A program made the translations under genes and the position numbers. A DNA stretch of 64,000 nt, taken from positions 24,836,001 through 24,900,000 of the forward strand of contig CM059583.1 in assembly GCA_030407085.1 (NCBI GenBank), given 5' to 3'. Under the pieces are notes generated by a model, which worked only from the letters and a program-made list of their open reading frames with translations, did no database searches and was not told where the DNA came from. Within the stretch, counting starts at the first letter, position 1, and every line of letters starts with the position of its first letter. The DNA comes from Trichopria drosophilae (taxonomy: Eukaryota > Arthropoda > Insecta > Hymenoptera > Diapriidae). Positions 1-13,400 of this stretch are shown here, in pieces.

Positions 1-37
1 CGGACGGACTGACGGACGGACGTACAACCTAACGGAC
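1..37. repeat. CGGA-type simple repeat at window edge
   Basis: Imperfect tandem CGGA/CTGA units followed by further GGAC copies. It is probably the edge of a longer simple repeat or element that continues outside the window. Confidence 0.5.
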
Positions 38-619
38 ACCAATTTTTTTATTGTTGCTTTGGGTTCATTAGGGTCTGAAACGTCGACATTTGATGAAAAA
101 CTGTAGGGTAATTTTTTTGCCCGAAGTGACCAAATTCAAGACTTCGTCCAGACTTAGTCTGGGTCGAAGTAAAATATAAAAGGAATTTGTGGTCAAAGTT
201 CTGAAAGTGTCTCGTAAACAAATTGGCATTAAATAATGTAATAATTAAACAATTACATTTTTTGTTATCAACGACACCATTATGAATTTTTGTAGATCAA
301 CTAATTACAATATTTTGATATAAAAAATAGCTTTCATTTAAAGCAAAACTATTTATTTTAATACATGAACGTTACCATCTAATTTTGATATTTGCAACTC
401 GACGTTTCACAACAATGGCGAAATTTGAGTTTACAGATGTTCTGTCGACAATTGCGATTGTTTCGATACCATTGCAAAAATGTAGCGACCATAAGTAAAT
501 TCAAATTATGACCCATTGTCAGGATGGAAGTGTCGAATTTCATTTTCAATAAGCATCTTTTAACGACTTACATAACGCGTAACTGTTCTATAACAGAAAT
601 GGAATATTTTAGTTTCTAA

Positions 620-965
620 TACTTAGTATATCGGTGAATGTAGAAACTGGTGAGCGTCTGGAAACGTGTCAGAAGAGTAAAAGGCATCGAAGGTGAAGAG
701 GTTCGGTTGAAAATGAATTGTCACGGATCTACAGCATATAATGGGCGAACTATTCGCATGAGAGAATCTTCATTTGCATTTACCCATTTCGCATATTCCA
801 ATTGCAATTCATTCAACCGTATTAAGATATTTTGTAACAAATAACGGAAAATTCCGTGTCCTGGGGAGGTTTAAGGACCGAAAAGTCCCAACCAACGGCA
901 AATTGCCGTATTTGCGGGATTTATTCCTCGAGCGACGTAAGCGGTACTCTGCTCGTAATAACGCG
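620..965. other. G+C-richer island, function unknown
   Basis: CpG-containing block within very AT-rich flanks. It includes a 15-bp palindrome ACGGCAAATTGCCGT near 895-909. Two short overlapping open frames (64 and 66 codons) have no recognisable domain. It lies beyond the 3' end of the peptide gene, so it could be an exon of something unseen, a regulatory element or old repeat. Confidence 0.3.
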
Positions 966-1326
966 ATTTCGTAATTTCGCATTTATTATTGATTATGTAA
1001 CTTATCCTTTTTAATTAATACAATTTTGAATGAAAAGTAAGAGCTGAAATTGAAGCGTGTTCAGTTATAAATCACCTCAGGAATCATAATTGTAATGTTT
1101 GGCCTGATAGTTATTTTCATATAATCTTTGTATAGTTTGAAAAATGTTCAGCGATCGTGATAATAATTTATTATTTAATTGTATACAAAAAGAAGAATTT
1201 ATTCGTAATAACGACATATTGCATTTCTTATTAGTAACAAATGAAAGTGAAAAATAAACAATGACGAACATTATAAAAATAATTGTTCTTTCCCAGAGAG
1301 TTTTTGGGTTTATTTTTGAATTAATT

Positions 1327-1562
1327 ACTCTCAGAAAAAAATTAGAAATATTTATCAAATATGTGGTTGCCTGTTAGCAGACAAATATTAAGTAATGCCA
1401 ACTACATTTTAGTTGGATTAACTAAATGTTGTTGAATCGGTATCATGACGTAGTTGGAAGCTCTAATTTGAAGTTGCATTTACTAAATGTTTAGGTGCTA
1501 ATCGACAACCACATATTTAATCAAAATTCCTATTTTTTTTATTTTATTTTTTCCAGTGCAGT
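1327..1562. mobile_element. Short inverted-repeat MITE (TGTGGTTGCC family, copy 1)
   Basis: The two ends are inverted copies. The left end reads ACTCTCAGAAAAAAA and then ATATGTGGTTGCCTGTTAGC. The right end, reverse-complemented, reads ACTGCACTGGAAAAAA and then ATATGTGGTTGTCGATTAGC. Arms are about 60 bp; the interior has TTTAGT/ACTAAA motifs and no coding capacity. A second copy lies near 50645-50862. Confidence 0.6.
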
Positions 1563-1867
1563 TTCACAAAAACAAAGAAATAGTTGGTTTTACTATCTTA
1601 ATAGTCGGATCTGACAAAAAAACGTTTCTTTGTTGGTTTTACTAATTCAGTTTTTAATTTTGTTTAGTACGCAAAAAACTCACGTTTTTGGGAATTAATG
1701 ACTTATAAAAAAGCATATGATTAATATGAAGTTGAGACCATAGTAGTCACATGTACTTTGTTGTACTGAACATGGTGTTGACGACAGAAATGGTGGATCG
1801 CGGGGTAATTTCGCTTCTACAGCAAAAAAACATGAAAAACTGAAAAAAAGATCAAGAAAGTAAATTG

Positions 1868-2510
1868 GTCTATATTCTTCATAGTACTGTTGTCAAAATG
1901 ACTACTGGAATCTCATAGAACAAGGTACATTTATGTTTCTTGTATGGCTAAGTATAAATATGACATCAACAAGTCAAGATTGGAAGTGATGGATCAAATA
2001 TCCGAGAAAATTTTGAAAAATATAGTGAGGAGTAAGGAGAAAGGTTCCATCAAGATTTGAAAGAAATGGAATGAAGGTATCATCCAAGATGGACCTTAAT
2101 ATGATCGCCGATTATTGGAACGTAAAGAAGAAACACATCCCAATGCACGGAAAAGTCCTTTACGAAGGTCATTCGAACAAAAACGCTTCAGAAAACACAA
2201 CCCATTACAAATTATGGATTTGACTTGACATGTGAGTGAGAAGGGGCTCATAAGTAAAAAGCACCTCAAAGGAATCAACGTCCACGTTGATTCTGGGTAA
2301 CGTCAAAAGCAGGAACCAAGGGACGTGACAAATGTTGAACATAAATTCGTCATTTTTTTAATAAATTTGACCACGATATTTGGCCCGTCACTTACAATGT
2401 TCAAATTTTTATGTCATACTTACATTGAGCCGCCCAAAATCATAAGTGTACCTTGCTCTATGAAATAATAGTGGTCTCTTTGTCAACATTATTATGCAGA
2501 ATATAGTAGA
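1868..2510. mobile_element. Degenerate DNA transposon with long terminal inverted repeats
   Basis: Arms 1868-1990 and 2384-2510 are inverted copies with roughly 70% identity. Paired landmarks are TATATTC near both ends, GTTGWCAAA, CATAGARCAAGGTACA and TATGACAT. The centre (about 2080-2230) has a broken plus-strand frame rich in Arg, Lys and Glu that resembles no domain I can name. It is probably an old non-autonomous element. Confidence 0.5.
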
Positions 2511-4200
2511 ATGCACCTTCTGCATTTTTTAACTTTTTAATAATTTTTTTTTCAGAAGAAAAATATTAATTAATAATTATTGAAAACTTGTATAAAAAAC
2601 GGGCATTTTTACTGTTATACATTTCATAGGAATCCAGAAAAGAATATCAAAACCATCGGTTTCGAATTGTACAAAAAACACTTGAAATATAAAACAAAGA
2701 ATTGGCTCATACAAATTTTTATAATTCATGCTCATCTGGTTTTCGATTTTGAAAAGTTTTTCAATTTAATGTTTTCCGTGTACAATAAATTACTTACTGA
2801 AACATTACGGAAAAAAAATTTGTTAGTTGAACTCATGTAGAGGACAAACGACCATTCTTTTTTTTAACAGAAAAAAATTCTTTACGACCACATAATGTCT
2901 TAGCGCATACCTCACTTATCGTAATAGTTTTCATTTTCCATTGCGCTCAAAAAAATGTTTAAAAATTATATTTTTGAGAAAATCAAGTCCCCATTTTGTT
3001 TATTTTTAAAATTTTGTAAAATATCAAAACTGCTATAAAAGAACATATGAAACTCTACAAAACGGAGAAAGCATAATGTTAAAATGTGGATTTTTATGGA
3101 AAATATAGAGTTTTGAGAAAGCTTCAATGTAAATTTAAAACATCGAACTTATTTTTTATATTTGGGCGGTCATTGTTGAACTCATAAAATCGACGTCTAA
3201 GGATCATAAAGATCACTATTTTAAGAACTTATTCGAAGTATTATTTATGATATCTCATAATCAAAGACGTCTTAAAAAGCTCTTAATGTGAGTGTTTTGG
3301 AATAATCTAATTATTACAATTTCATGGAAGGACCGAAGTGACACATTTTTAACAAAATTTTCAACGCTATATTTCTTTATGATTATATCAGCCCAACAAT
3401 GTTATAGTACCATTTCTCATGGTATCAATTCAATTAAATTTGTACCGAAATGCATAAGTATCGATAAATTCCTAAATACTTATAACATCGCACTAGGTCT
3501 AAGCTTTGAATTCTCCATACATACTCTTTAAAAAGTCAAAATGGTCGACCAAAAATGGAGGACGAAAGAATCTTTTACACAGATGCAATGTAGTATTGGA
3601 ATTATGGCCAGATTCGTAATCAGCAACCTCGGAAACTCCCGAGATCCGAGTTTCGTCTCGATCAAGTAAATTTTTACACTTTGGTCGGCCATATTGGATC
3701 CGTCATTTTTAATTTTGAAAATCTTATTTCAACGACGGTTTCTTTTCAGCATACATTCTTTGTAAAAAAACACGTAATTTTGATACATTGTTCGTCATTA
3801 TAAACAATTTAACACAATAATTCATAATAAATATTAATTTGTTTACATTTATAAACATGTTATCGGAAGAAAAAATTTGCACTATAATTCAATTTTAATC
3901 TACTGAAAAATAAAAAAAATGAATTACAAAAAGGTGTCCCACAGAAAGGACACCGTGTTTGGGTTAAATTAGATAACATTGTTTTTATATTTCTTGATTT
4001 TTTTGATGTAAATTTAATAATTGTATATTTTGTAATTAAATTTTATATATTCCATTGACGTTACATTTTCTAAACAATGTTAAAAAATGACATAGTGAAT
4101 GTTGATTTAGCTCAGATGCAATTATTCCACATGTTTAATAATTATTGTCATCATTCCATTCATAGAGTGACGATAATTGTCGCGAGCGTAACTTAACGAT
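2511..4200. other. No gene seen; old dispersed-repeat sequence
   Basis: AT-rich. The part around 3540-3740 carries phrases such as GGCCATATTGGATCCGTCAT that recur near 26.6, 27.3, 44.0, 55.2 and 55.6 kb, marking a shared dispersed repeat family. The short open frames here have no supporting signals. Confidence 0.4.
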
Positions 4201-4202
4201 TA

Positions 4203-4208
4203 TTTAAT
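4203..4208 (-). terminator. Candidate polyadenylation signal ATTAAA
   Basis: Read on the minus strand, ATTAAA lies about 50 nt after the TAG stop of the terminal exon. It is the commonest variant of AATAAA. No canonical AATAAA was found on this strand in the next few hundred bases, so a short 3'UTR ending near 4190-4175 is the simplest reading. Such hexamers are frequent by chance in AT-rich DNA. Confidence 0.35.
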
Positions 4209-4256
4209 TGCTATAAAAGTTAGCATAGGATAATAAAATAATGAAAAATGTCTGTT

Positions 4257-4423
4257 CTAACCAGGTGCTGCACTTTGAGGACTGAAGACCATCACCGTGT
4301 TGCCGATGGTCGTGGTGAAGTCCAGAAAGCCATAAACGGTTTGTGTGATGAAATCGTTGGCAGCCGACGGCTCGACATTCGCTGCGGCCGCGCCTGTGTA
4401 GATCTGTGCTGTGCAACTTGCAA
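4257..4423 (-). CDS. Terminal coding exon of the predicted secreted peptide
   Basis: This G+C-rich block stands out in very AT-rich DNA. On the minus strand TATTTTCAG (4432-4424) gives a clean acceptor, with TGCTAAC about 30 nt upstream as a near-perfect branch point. The phase-1 frame stays open across the exon: ASCTAQIYTG, an Ala-rich run, then NDFITQTVYGFLDFTTTIG and NTVMVFSPQSAAPG, stop TAG at 4259-4257. A longer frame running from 4515 to 4204 in another phase reads through the intron and gives a His/Arg-rich product, so it is rejected. One caution: the last codon and stop lie in CTG/GTTAGA, which could instead be a weak splice donor leading to a further exon below 4257. Confidence 0.75.
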
Positions 4424-7400
4424 CTGAAAATATCAATAAAAAATATCACGTTAGCAACAATTTTCTTCAATTTTGCTCGAGGTCGATAAACGATGAAATT
4501 TATGAAAGAACGCATTTTACAGTCAGATTTTCACAACCAGCTGGAATCGCTTAGTTTCGAACGGTGAATGAACATTTTATCTCACACTACGATATAAAAT
4601 TAATCTGGTGAAAGAAATAAATTCTTGTTTTTATTTTAATTACACTCATTTTATAGGAACTTGAACATGTAGATATGATTATCAGCTGCTGTGTGTAATC
4701 TGATTTGAAAAATAATATCGTGATTGGTTAATGAGACGATTATTATTGCTGAAATTTATGATATTTTATAACTAATAGTATAATAAATGTTTTATAGTAC
4801 GGAATTTACATTAAATAATGAATAATTGAAGTAATTTGTTATAGTAAAATGGTTAAAGTAAATATTTAATCGATTACTGAATTTCTTTGGTGACGATTTG
4901 GAGGTATACTTCCCACATTAATAAGTTTACTTTTTTTGTAGTAATTTTAATTTATTAGAGAATATTAATACTAAATAACTTTTCTTATGCCGCAATATCA
5001 GGTGTTCTAAATTTCAAATTGGAGAGCGTATCTGGACGACCTTTTTTAAATAAAAGTACAGAAGACAGCTAACGATGTTTCTAAATACAATGACAAATAA
5101 AACGTATGTATACAAATTTAACGAGAAACATTTCAAAAATCACAAAACTGTCAATTTTAATTGGATTTCGTTCAACAAAAATGCTTAACAAAAATCGTCT
5201 AGACTGAATAATAACAAAAACCGTCGTCAAAGTTAAAAAAATGTGCAAGAACGAAAAATCGTCAATATTGTCAACTGTAGTCACTATAGCTTTTACTTCA
5301 TCAAAATTGTTACGAGCAGTCAAAATGGTATGCTTTTTAGATTTCAAATTAGAATAAAAGCTATAGATGGGATAAAAATTAGGCTAGTTATGACCTTAAA
5401 ACAGTTATTGGACCATAAAGTTAGATTTTGGGATAATAATGATACGGTAGGATTATTTTAAGACCAAAAAAAAAAAAATGTTACTAGGAAATAGAAAAAA
5501 AAAATCCATTTTTTGTTTGCTGCAAGTTATCGTAAACGGTTTTAGTAAATTAACACCTAAAAACGTCAGTTTTACTTTAAATCTTCCTATTAACATCCAG
5601 GAATATGTTTTATAATAAAAAGGCTAATAATTACTTTAAATCCCAAAAAAAGTCCAAAATAGCTGTTAAAATAGTCGTTTATCATCAATGTTTAAAAAAT
5701 TTTTCAATTGTGAGCTATTTTACCGTAAAATGATGCTAAAACGAATCAGAGTACTTGAGGTCGTAATGATCTCATAATGATAGCATATTCAGAAAAACAT
5801 AATCTGAGGCATCTGACGTCTTGTAGAACACATAATGAGATCATTCTGAACAATTTTTTTTATTGTGCTATCTGGGTTAAAACTTTTTTATCGCAAAACA
5901 TCTTCTTCGACATTAATATGAAGATTTAGAGTCAAAAGACATTTTTAGGTGTTAATTTAATAAAACTGTGTATAATAACCTGTAACAAAAATAAAAAATT
6001 GAGTTTATTTCAAATTTTCTGCGCGTATTATTTGTTCTTTTAAAATAATATTTTAAAATAAAATTTTAAAGTCACATTCAAGCTCTACAATTCATCTCTG
6101 AGGCTCTTTGACCTAAAATAGTATTTTTCGATACAAGTGCGTATACGTAAAGAACTTTACACATACACACGTATGCCGAAATATTGTTTACGTATACTTT
6201 ACGCACGGAAAAGCCGTACGTAATGAATATTTCTGTTGCTGTAGTCGTATAAAAAGGGTAAAAAATGAAAATTTTTGTGGTTTTTCATGTTTATCACATT
6301 TCGATAAATAGCTAATGAAACAACACTATAAGTTAGTCGTAGCCCTTGAAAAAATGAACAATTTGACCGCTAATACGAGGCGATTCGATAAAAATTGAGC
6401 CCCAGAAAAGCCTCTAAAATTCCCGGAATTGACAAAAAACGCGTTTTGCGAGTATCAAGCCATTTTCCGTGAATTTTGTGATTATGAGTTTCATTTAGGG
6501 CTCAATTTTAATCGAATCTCATTAGATCTTCCGGAAGACATCCTGACGAGATCTGCCGAACGTCCGAATAATATAAATGTGTTCATAATGTAAATAAAAG
6601 TTAAACTATTATAATTCAACCGGGTTTAAAGTGCATAAATCAAACGAACATAAATGTGAACTTTTATCGTCCTGGTAAAATCTTCAAGGAGCCCAATGTC
6701 CCGAAGATATAATTTACCTTGCAACACTGAGATGAATTCGACTACGAGTTCGATCTTGTTATTCATGTAATATCATTGCTTACTATCAAAAATTAATTAA
6801 CTGGATCCAGTATAAGTTAACAGGATAAAACAAGATAAAAATTGATGACCTGTGAAGCTCCCAAAGACGCCTCATAAAACGCTTTAATACAAAAAGTAGT
6901 TAAATTAACTATTTCCATAGTAAATAGAGCAATAAAATTGTTCCATTTACTATTTTCCAGTACTGAAATCATATGTACATAACCTCAAATATCAACTATA
7001 CCCTCTTAAATGGTTAATTGTACTATTTACATATGTTCAAATCGTTTTTACCATTTCTTAATGGTTCCATTAACTCTTTTCTTCTTCCTGTGCAATTACA
7101 TATTAATAATCAGTCAAACATTCATTTCCTTTCGATATACTAGATATTTTTTAGCATATTGAAGCTTTTGCGTTGAACAAAGTACTAAAATAGTGTAGAG
7201 TACGATATCGACGACCTCGAACCTTGAACACTTGAACGTAGTCTTTGTTCAATAAAGAAATTTTGCGCAATGAACTTATAGTGATATTGAGTGAATGTCG
7301 ATTGGTGTACGATTCTTACTAAAGAAATTCTCTCCTTAGATCATAGAATAAAAACAGTTTTAATTTATTTTCGAATAATATTATTTTTGTACCAAACTTT

Positions 7401-10400
7401 TTATATGAAAATTCGAGGGAAACTGGGATGCATTTGTGAATGAGAATTTTTTAACAAAGCAAAAGAACAATTCATACTCGGTGATGCTTAATAGATATCA
7501 AATTTCCACAGTTGACATCTATTCAAAATGACACTCCTGTATTGGAGTCAAAGAATCGTTGCCCTTTGAAGTCACTGGACTTTCATGACCAAAAAGATGT
7601 ATTCTTGCGAGTTTTTCTTTGCTTCTGAACCGACTTAGCTGAAATTTGTTGAACATTCATAAAAACGTATATATTAACTTTAAAATAGATCTGAATGTGA
7701 AAATACGTCTAGTTTCTTTTTAATCTGCATCTTTTACGTTGGGAGTTGACCTTATCGACTGAGATGCTTTAAGTACCTCTTATTAACCAGACAGTATATG
7801 AATATATGACGCAGTGAGTGTTGCAATTTTGAATTAAATTATCGATAGACAATCGTGTTCACGATGTGGCGAAGAAGCTTCAAAAGCTGATGTATCGAAT
7901 ATTCATCGTTTGGTGGCGTATAAATTTCGCGTTGAATCGCCTATAGTATCCTTCTCGCGAGTGGTGAAACACGGTTGATTTGTTAATCGATAATTTCTTG
8001 AAATTTATAAATAGTAAAAGTAACTATTTCTGCAATAAATAAAACAATAATATGGTTGTTTTTTACTAGTTCTTAATACATAACCTCAAATGTAACACAG
8101 TTTGACAACTAAATACAGTAGACCCTCCCATGCTGTCGCCCTCTCATAGTGTCGCTCTCTAGAAATCCTCTGATTGTGTCACAGTTCGTTCCTCTAATGG
8201 TGTCGAGTAAGCTCCCCACCATTTGACCCGTCTCATATCAACAGATAGACCATGAGAGAGGTTTAGAGTATAAGGAATGTGGAGAGTGGGGGTGCGACAC
8301 AGATAGAAGATTTGTTTCCCCTTCAGTCCCGAGGCGGTGACAATATGAGAGGGTCTACTATAGTATGTTTTTAATAGGTTTTACAATATTTTGAATTGTA
8401 CGAAACATACTGTTAATTTCAACTTTTGATGTTGATTATACATAGGTTATGTTATAACCCCTTTTTTCGTGATTCGTTATTTTCCTTCTCCGTATGTATA
8501 TTTTGTTATAAAAAAGGTCTAAAAATGAAATGAAGAAATTATCCCGGTTTTTGTTTAGGACGGTTCGCAAATGTTCCAATGATTAGAAGTAGATGATAAA
8601 ATGTTAAACACGTATTACTAATAGATAAGTGAAACTTATAAGTTTTGTTAGAGATTATAATATTAAATATTTCATTTATATTCTGCGTTTATTTATCTGC
8701 ATGCAGATTTTATCATTCATGAGAATATGCATTTAAAGAATCTTATGTACATCACTAAATATTTCACCATCTAAGTATATATTACTTAAATTTCGAAACT
8801 AATATTTCTGTAGATCATTGTCGCTATGAAAATGAATTTAATGTTCATGTAGACTTACAGAAGCTAATTATTTATATAAAAAGGCATTTTAAAAAGTTTT
8901 ATGAAATAGAGTTTAATTACTTAGGATAAAAATATTACCAGTTTCGTTCAACTCTGTACTGAGTTTTGTACTACACCATAAACTCTTAAAATGCACATTT
9001 TACACTATTCAAAAATGTTACAACATTTTTAGGTACTAAAGTATCGCAATTTCCCAAATTAAGATTACTGAAATGGCGATTACGTCTCTTTTCAATCAAA
9101 TTTAATAAACTGTATGTGAAATTTACCAAAACTGAACTTAAACTTCACCGAAAGTCGTTTTTATTTGACGGCTTGGTTAACCAAAAGTATTAATTTTGTC
9201 AGATATCTACTATCAGCCCTAAGAATTGACAAATCCACTAATGCGTTTAATTTGTGCCTTAATAATATTTAATATGCATAAAGTCATTCAAAATGGTACT
9301 TAGGACACTATTACTAACTCAAACATAAATGTCACACGGTAAAATATTATTAAAAACAAATGTTTTGTTTATGTACCCCCGCCCTCAAGGTGGGAAAAAA
9401 AGACAGCGACGGGCAATTATAACGCGACTGAAGCTGGCAAATATGCTGGGACGCAAATATAGCGAGATGCAGTTATACCGGGTCTCTACTGTATAATACT
9501 AGTAACCATTAAATATATTTTAATGCATGCTGTTAGAATTTGGTGTAATTTTTGGCATTTATTAATATAGTTATTGGGGGTATTTTGTAATGTTTTTATC
9601 GCGTAATATTATTTCGGGATATTTTGCAAATATGTTACAAACATTACAAAATTTCAAGACCCATCTTGAAAGGTCGAAACTCTAACAAATTTTAACTGCG
9701 GACTTGTTGCGATATTGTAGCTTCAACAATAATAAACATAAAGTAAAATTAAACAATTTACATAAGAAAAAGTGTTAATATTAATACAAAAAAAAATTTA
9801 TTTCCATGAAGTTTAGAATTTAAAAATGCCATATTTTTCATAAAATAGATACATTATATTGTGATATAATGACAATATGAAAACTATTGATAACCACAGG
9901 ACAACAAAAAAAGTTATCCCCAATAAATGACGCTGAAGTTAGCAGCCAATTGGAAATCCAGGTTTTTTGTTAATATAATGAACATTATTTCTTTTAGTAT
10001 AAATATAACAAAAAATACTAATATAAATGCCAACAAACCATATTAGAATAAATAGACTCTCATTAGTTCAAATTGGCTGTTATCTTCTGCATCAACTCCA
10101 AAAAAATATTGTTTTTGAGTTCCATGTAATTAATTACTGAATTTACTTATCGAAAAAATAACATAGGACTGTTATAGAAATTATTTTTATTCCTTATCCA
10201 ATTTGACCCATCACGTCTTCAAATATTCTAACCTCAAATTGTCAAAAAGAATGTCTTTGAATATTTTTCGGACCAGATATCTTAAAATCCTGACGTATTT
10301 TGTTTGCCCTGTATAATTAGTATTCGATGTCAAAAAGACTGTTGATACTTACGTATTAACAGAAAATGACTGTGTATTATTTATATTTAATTAATAAAAA

Positions 10401-13400
10401 CTGTTTCAAAAAAATCTACATTACATGCATCATAAATGAGTATGCCGACGCAATCATAATTTCCGTGAACATGAAAGCGTACAGGTGAAAGGATTTGAAA
10501 ATGCAGCAAACATCTTGGCAAAATGTATCCGACACTGAACTATTATCATCCTGAATAATCCAAATAATATATCATCAACAAACATGTATCATGCAAATAC
10601 TCGATATGTTCGATCTACAAATTATTGAAGTATACATTACGATGTGATGAATTTCTAGATATCTATAACGATATAGAATCTGCAGAAGTACTTCCTATTC
10701 AACATCTTGCTTTCTTATAATTTGGAATGTAGGAAACGCTCCAGAATATCGAACAGGCGTGTGTATAGTTATTAGAAAAGACACGTTGATTTTATTAAAA
10801 TATCCCCTTCAGGCGGTTACGTATAAAATTCCTGTGCAATTTTAAAATACGGAAGTCAACTGTACACATTTTATCCTGTGCTTACATTAAATTTCATAAA
10901 ATTTAATATTTCATAAGCGCTCAGTAAATTATTATATTCACGATTTTGAATTTTGTTAGCCCATTTTAAAAAAGAACGTTTATTTATCTGTTTGATCAAT
11001 GGACTCTGAATTTTGAACAGTTCCAAAAAAGTACAAATTATTGACATATTTATGCCTTTAGCACGGACTACTAACTATCAAAAGACATTAAAACAAACTC
11101 TATGAATTTCTCAAAACAGCTCTTTGCTTTTCCTCTTTTTCTCTTAAATTTTGTTGAGGTTGATAACTTTTTAAATTAATTTATTTACCCTACTTCTGTA
11201 ATTATTCGTCAGTTTGACAGCTCTTTTGATTATCTTAATTTGTTATTATTATTTCTAAATTTTAACAAACTCTTACTGTTACGTGTTTGATCAAATATTC
11301 CATATAAATTGTTATTATTAAACAAATTTAACATGAGGGCAGATTTTGTCAAATTAATTTTTTAGTGGAAAACAAATCAGCTTCTCTCAAAATTTCCAAA
11401 TACGTATGTCAATTTCGGATAAATTCAAAATGTCGATATACTCAACCTATAGATTTGTTTTAAATTAACAAAAATTGTTAGTTATTTGCAAACAGTTTTC
11501 ATCTACTTTTTAAGTTCTGTAATGACTTTTGATTACAAATGACAAGTTAAACTATTAATAAATTGTCATTCTGGTCTATTATTTCTGCAATAATTGTTAT
11601 TAATAACGTATGTTTCTGAAGATTTTGTACCTATTTTGTTTAAATGGTCTTTCTTTCATTTTAATTTATTTCTGTATGCAATTATGATAATAATTATAAA
11701 CAAATTAATTCATCTTTACTTCTGTGGATTAATTTTTATTTAGTAAACCCTTTTTTAAAGTGCCATTATATATATTTCTTGTTATTGTGGTTCATTTAAA
11801 TATTTGTTTGGTAGTACATTATACTCGCGGAAAAAGACTTGAATGCCTAACTCAATCTGTAATTTCACGATTACATTAAACCATGCATTAAAGTCTCTGT
11901 GTATACTTATGTTTTTCGAATCTAAAACTTTGAAATCATGGTGTATTATACTAAGGATTTATCATTAATAATTTGTTGATAAGTGTTACGAATCTATTTT
12001 ATTCTTACCGTGAGAAAATTAAATGGAGAATGAAGTTATTTGATAAAAACATGTTCTACTTATATTATACTTAGTTCTTCTGGATAGTTTGGATAATTAA
12101 AAAATTTTTTTTTGTAAAATGGAATAAAATATTTAATAAAATTAATGCCTAAAAATTACTTTATATTTATACATACACCGAGAAAAAAAATATATGGACG
12201 TATTTTGTATGAAAATATAACCATTTACAAATGCTCAGAACATTTATAAAACATCTAAATTACTTTGGAAACATTCGAAAATATTCTGGGAAAGTTTTGA
12301 ATACGTTCTAAATCAACTCTTTTCTAAATTTTTAAAACATTTTTTTGTCGACTGTTTTTTTCTAATGAGTTTTAGAACGTTTTCAAAAAGTTTCCAGAAC
12401 GGTTTTTTAATGACTCAATGGATGTAACTCTTTTATTTTCGAGAATTACAGAACAAAAATAGTGGAAACGATTTAGAAGTATTCTTAGGGCGTTTATTAA
12501 ACATTTTTTAACACTTTGAGGCAATAATTGAGACGTTTTTCAAAGTGATTCATTTTTAATTTCAAACTTACTGTATACGAGAAGGGGATTTTTTGGCAAC
12601 GGAAAAATGTTAAAAAAGTACACAAACTGTTTAAAATACATGATATAAGCTTTTGCTTATTTTTACATAGAATATCCAACAAAGCTTAAATAGTGAGAAT
12701 TTTATTTTAATACTAAATTTGTTCGTTTGAAGATTGTATAATATTTGCAGAAGATATAAATATTTCTATAGTGTTTACGTGGTCGCTGAATTCAAATGAA
12801 TTTTAAATTTCGAAATTCTGATCGCATCTTCGGAGTCAGTGACCCGGAAAACCCGAAAGTATCAAATTTTAAGTTATTCGGACGTAAAAAATAATTTGCG
12901 TTAAAAATGGTTAAATACATTATTTACGTAAATTGTTGAAATAAATTATAATTGCAAAACTGTGACTGAATTTGAATGCAGCATGAATACTATAAAAATA
13001 TTTATATCATCTGTAAATATTATACATTCCTCACAGGAACAAATTCCAAATTGTGCAAAAAATTGTCACCAAATAAGCCGCTGGATTCTATGTAAAAATC
13101 AGCAAAATCTAATGTACTCTTTTAAATACAAACATTTTGTGCACTTTTTATATATTTACCCGTTGCTAAAAATCCCGTTCTCGTAAAGAAAATTTGAAAT
13201 TAATAAAAATCACTTTGAAAAACACATTTTTCAAAATACTTTCGGCAATAGTAATGCGAATTCATTTTTTTCTTCAATTTTAACTACGACATTCGAAAGA
13301 ACACCCATGAAAATAGTTGATATTCTTTTCAATTTTTTTGTCCACCTTCTTTGCAATGTTTTACAGCGTAGAAATTGCACCATGCAGACAGTTCAATTTG

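Noticed and set aside
2096..2278. 60-codon minus frame and a broken plus frame with KEETHPNARKS-like residues
   Set aside because: They sit inside an inverted-repeat element, and I could not tie either to a known transposase.
4204..4515. 103-codon minus-strand open frame covering the terminal exon
   Set aside because: It is in the wrong phase and reads through the branch point and acceptor. The phase-1 frame from the splice site gives a sensible secreted-protein sequence, and this one gives a His/Arg-rich product.
4469..4515. ATG at 4515 as a local first exon for the terminal exon
   Set aside because: The only reasonable donor (GTTTAT) leaves phase 0, which puts the next exon into a frame with an early stop. 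The phase-1 exon at 32996-33084 fits far better.
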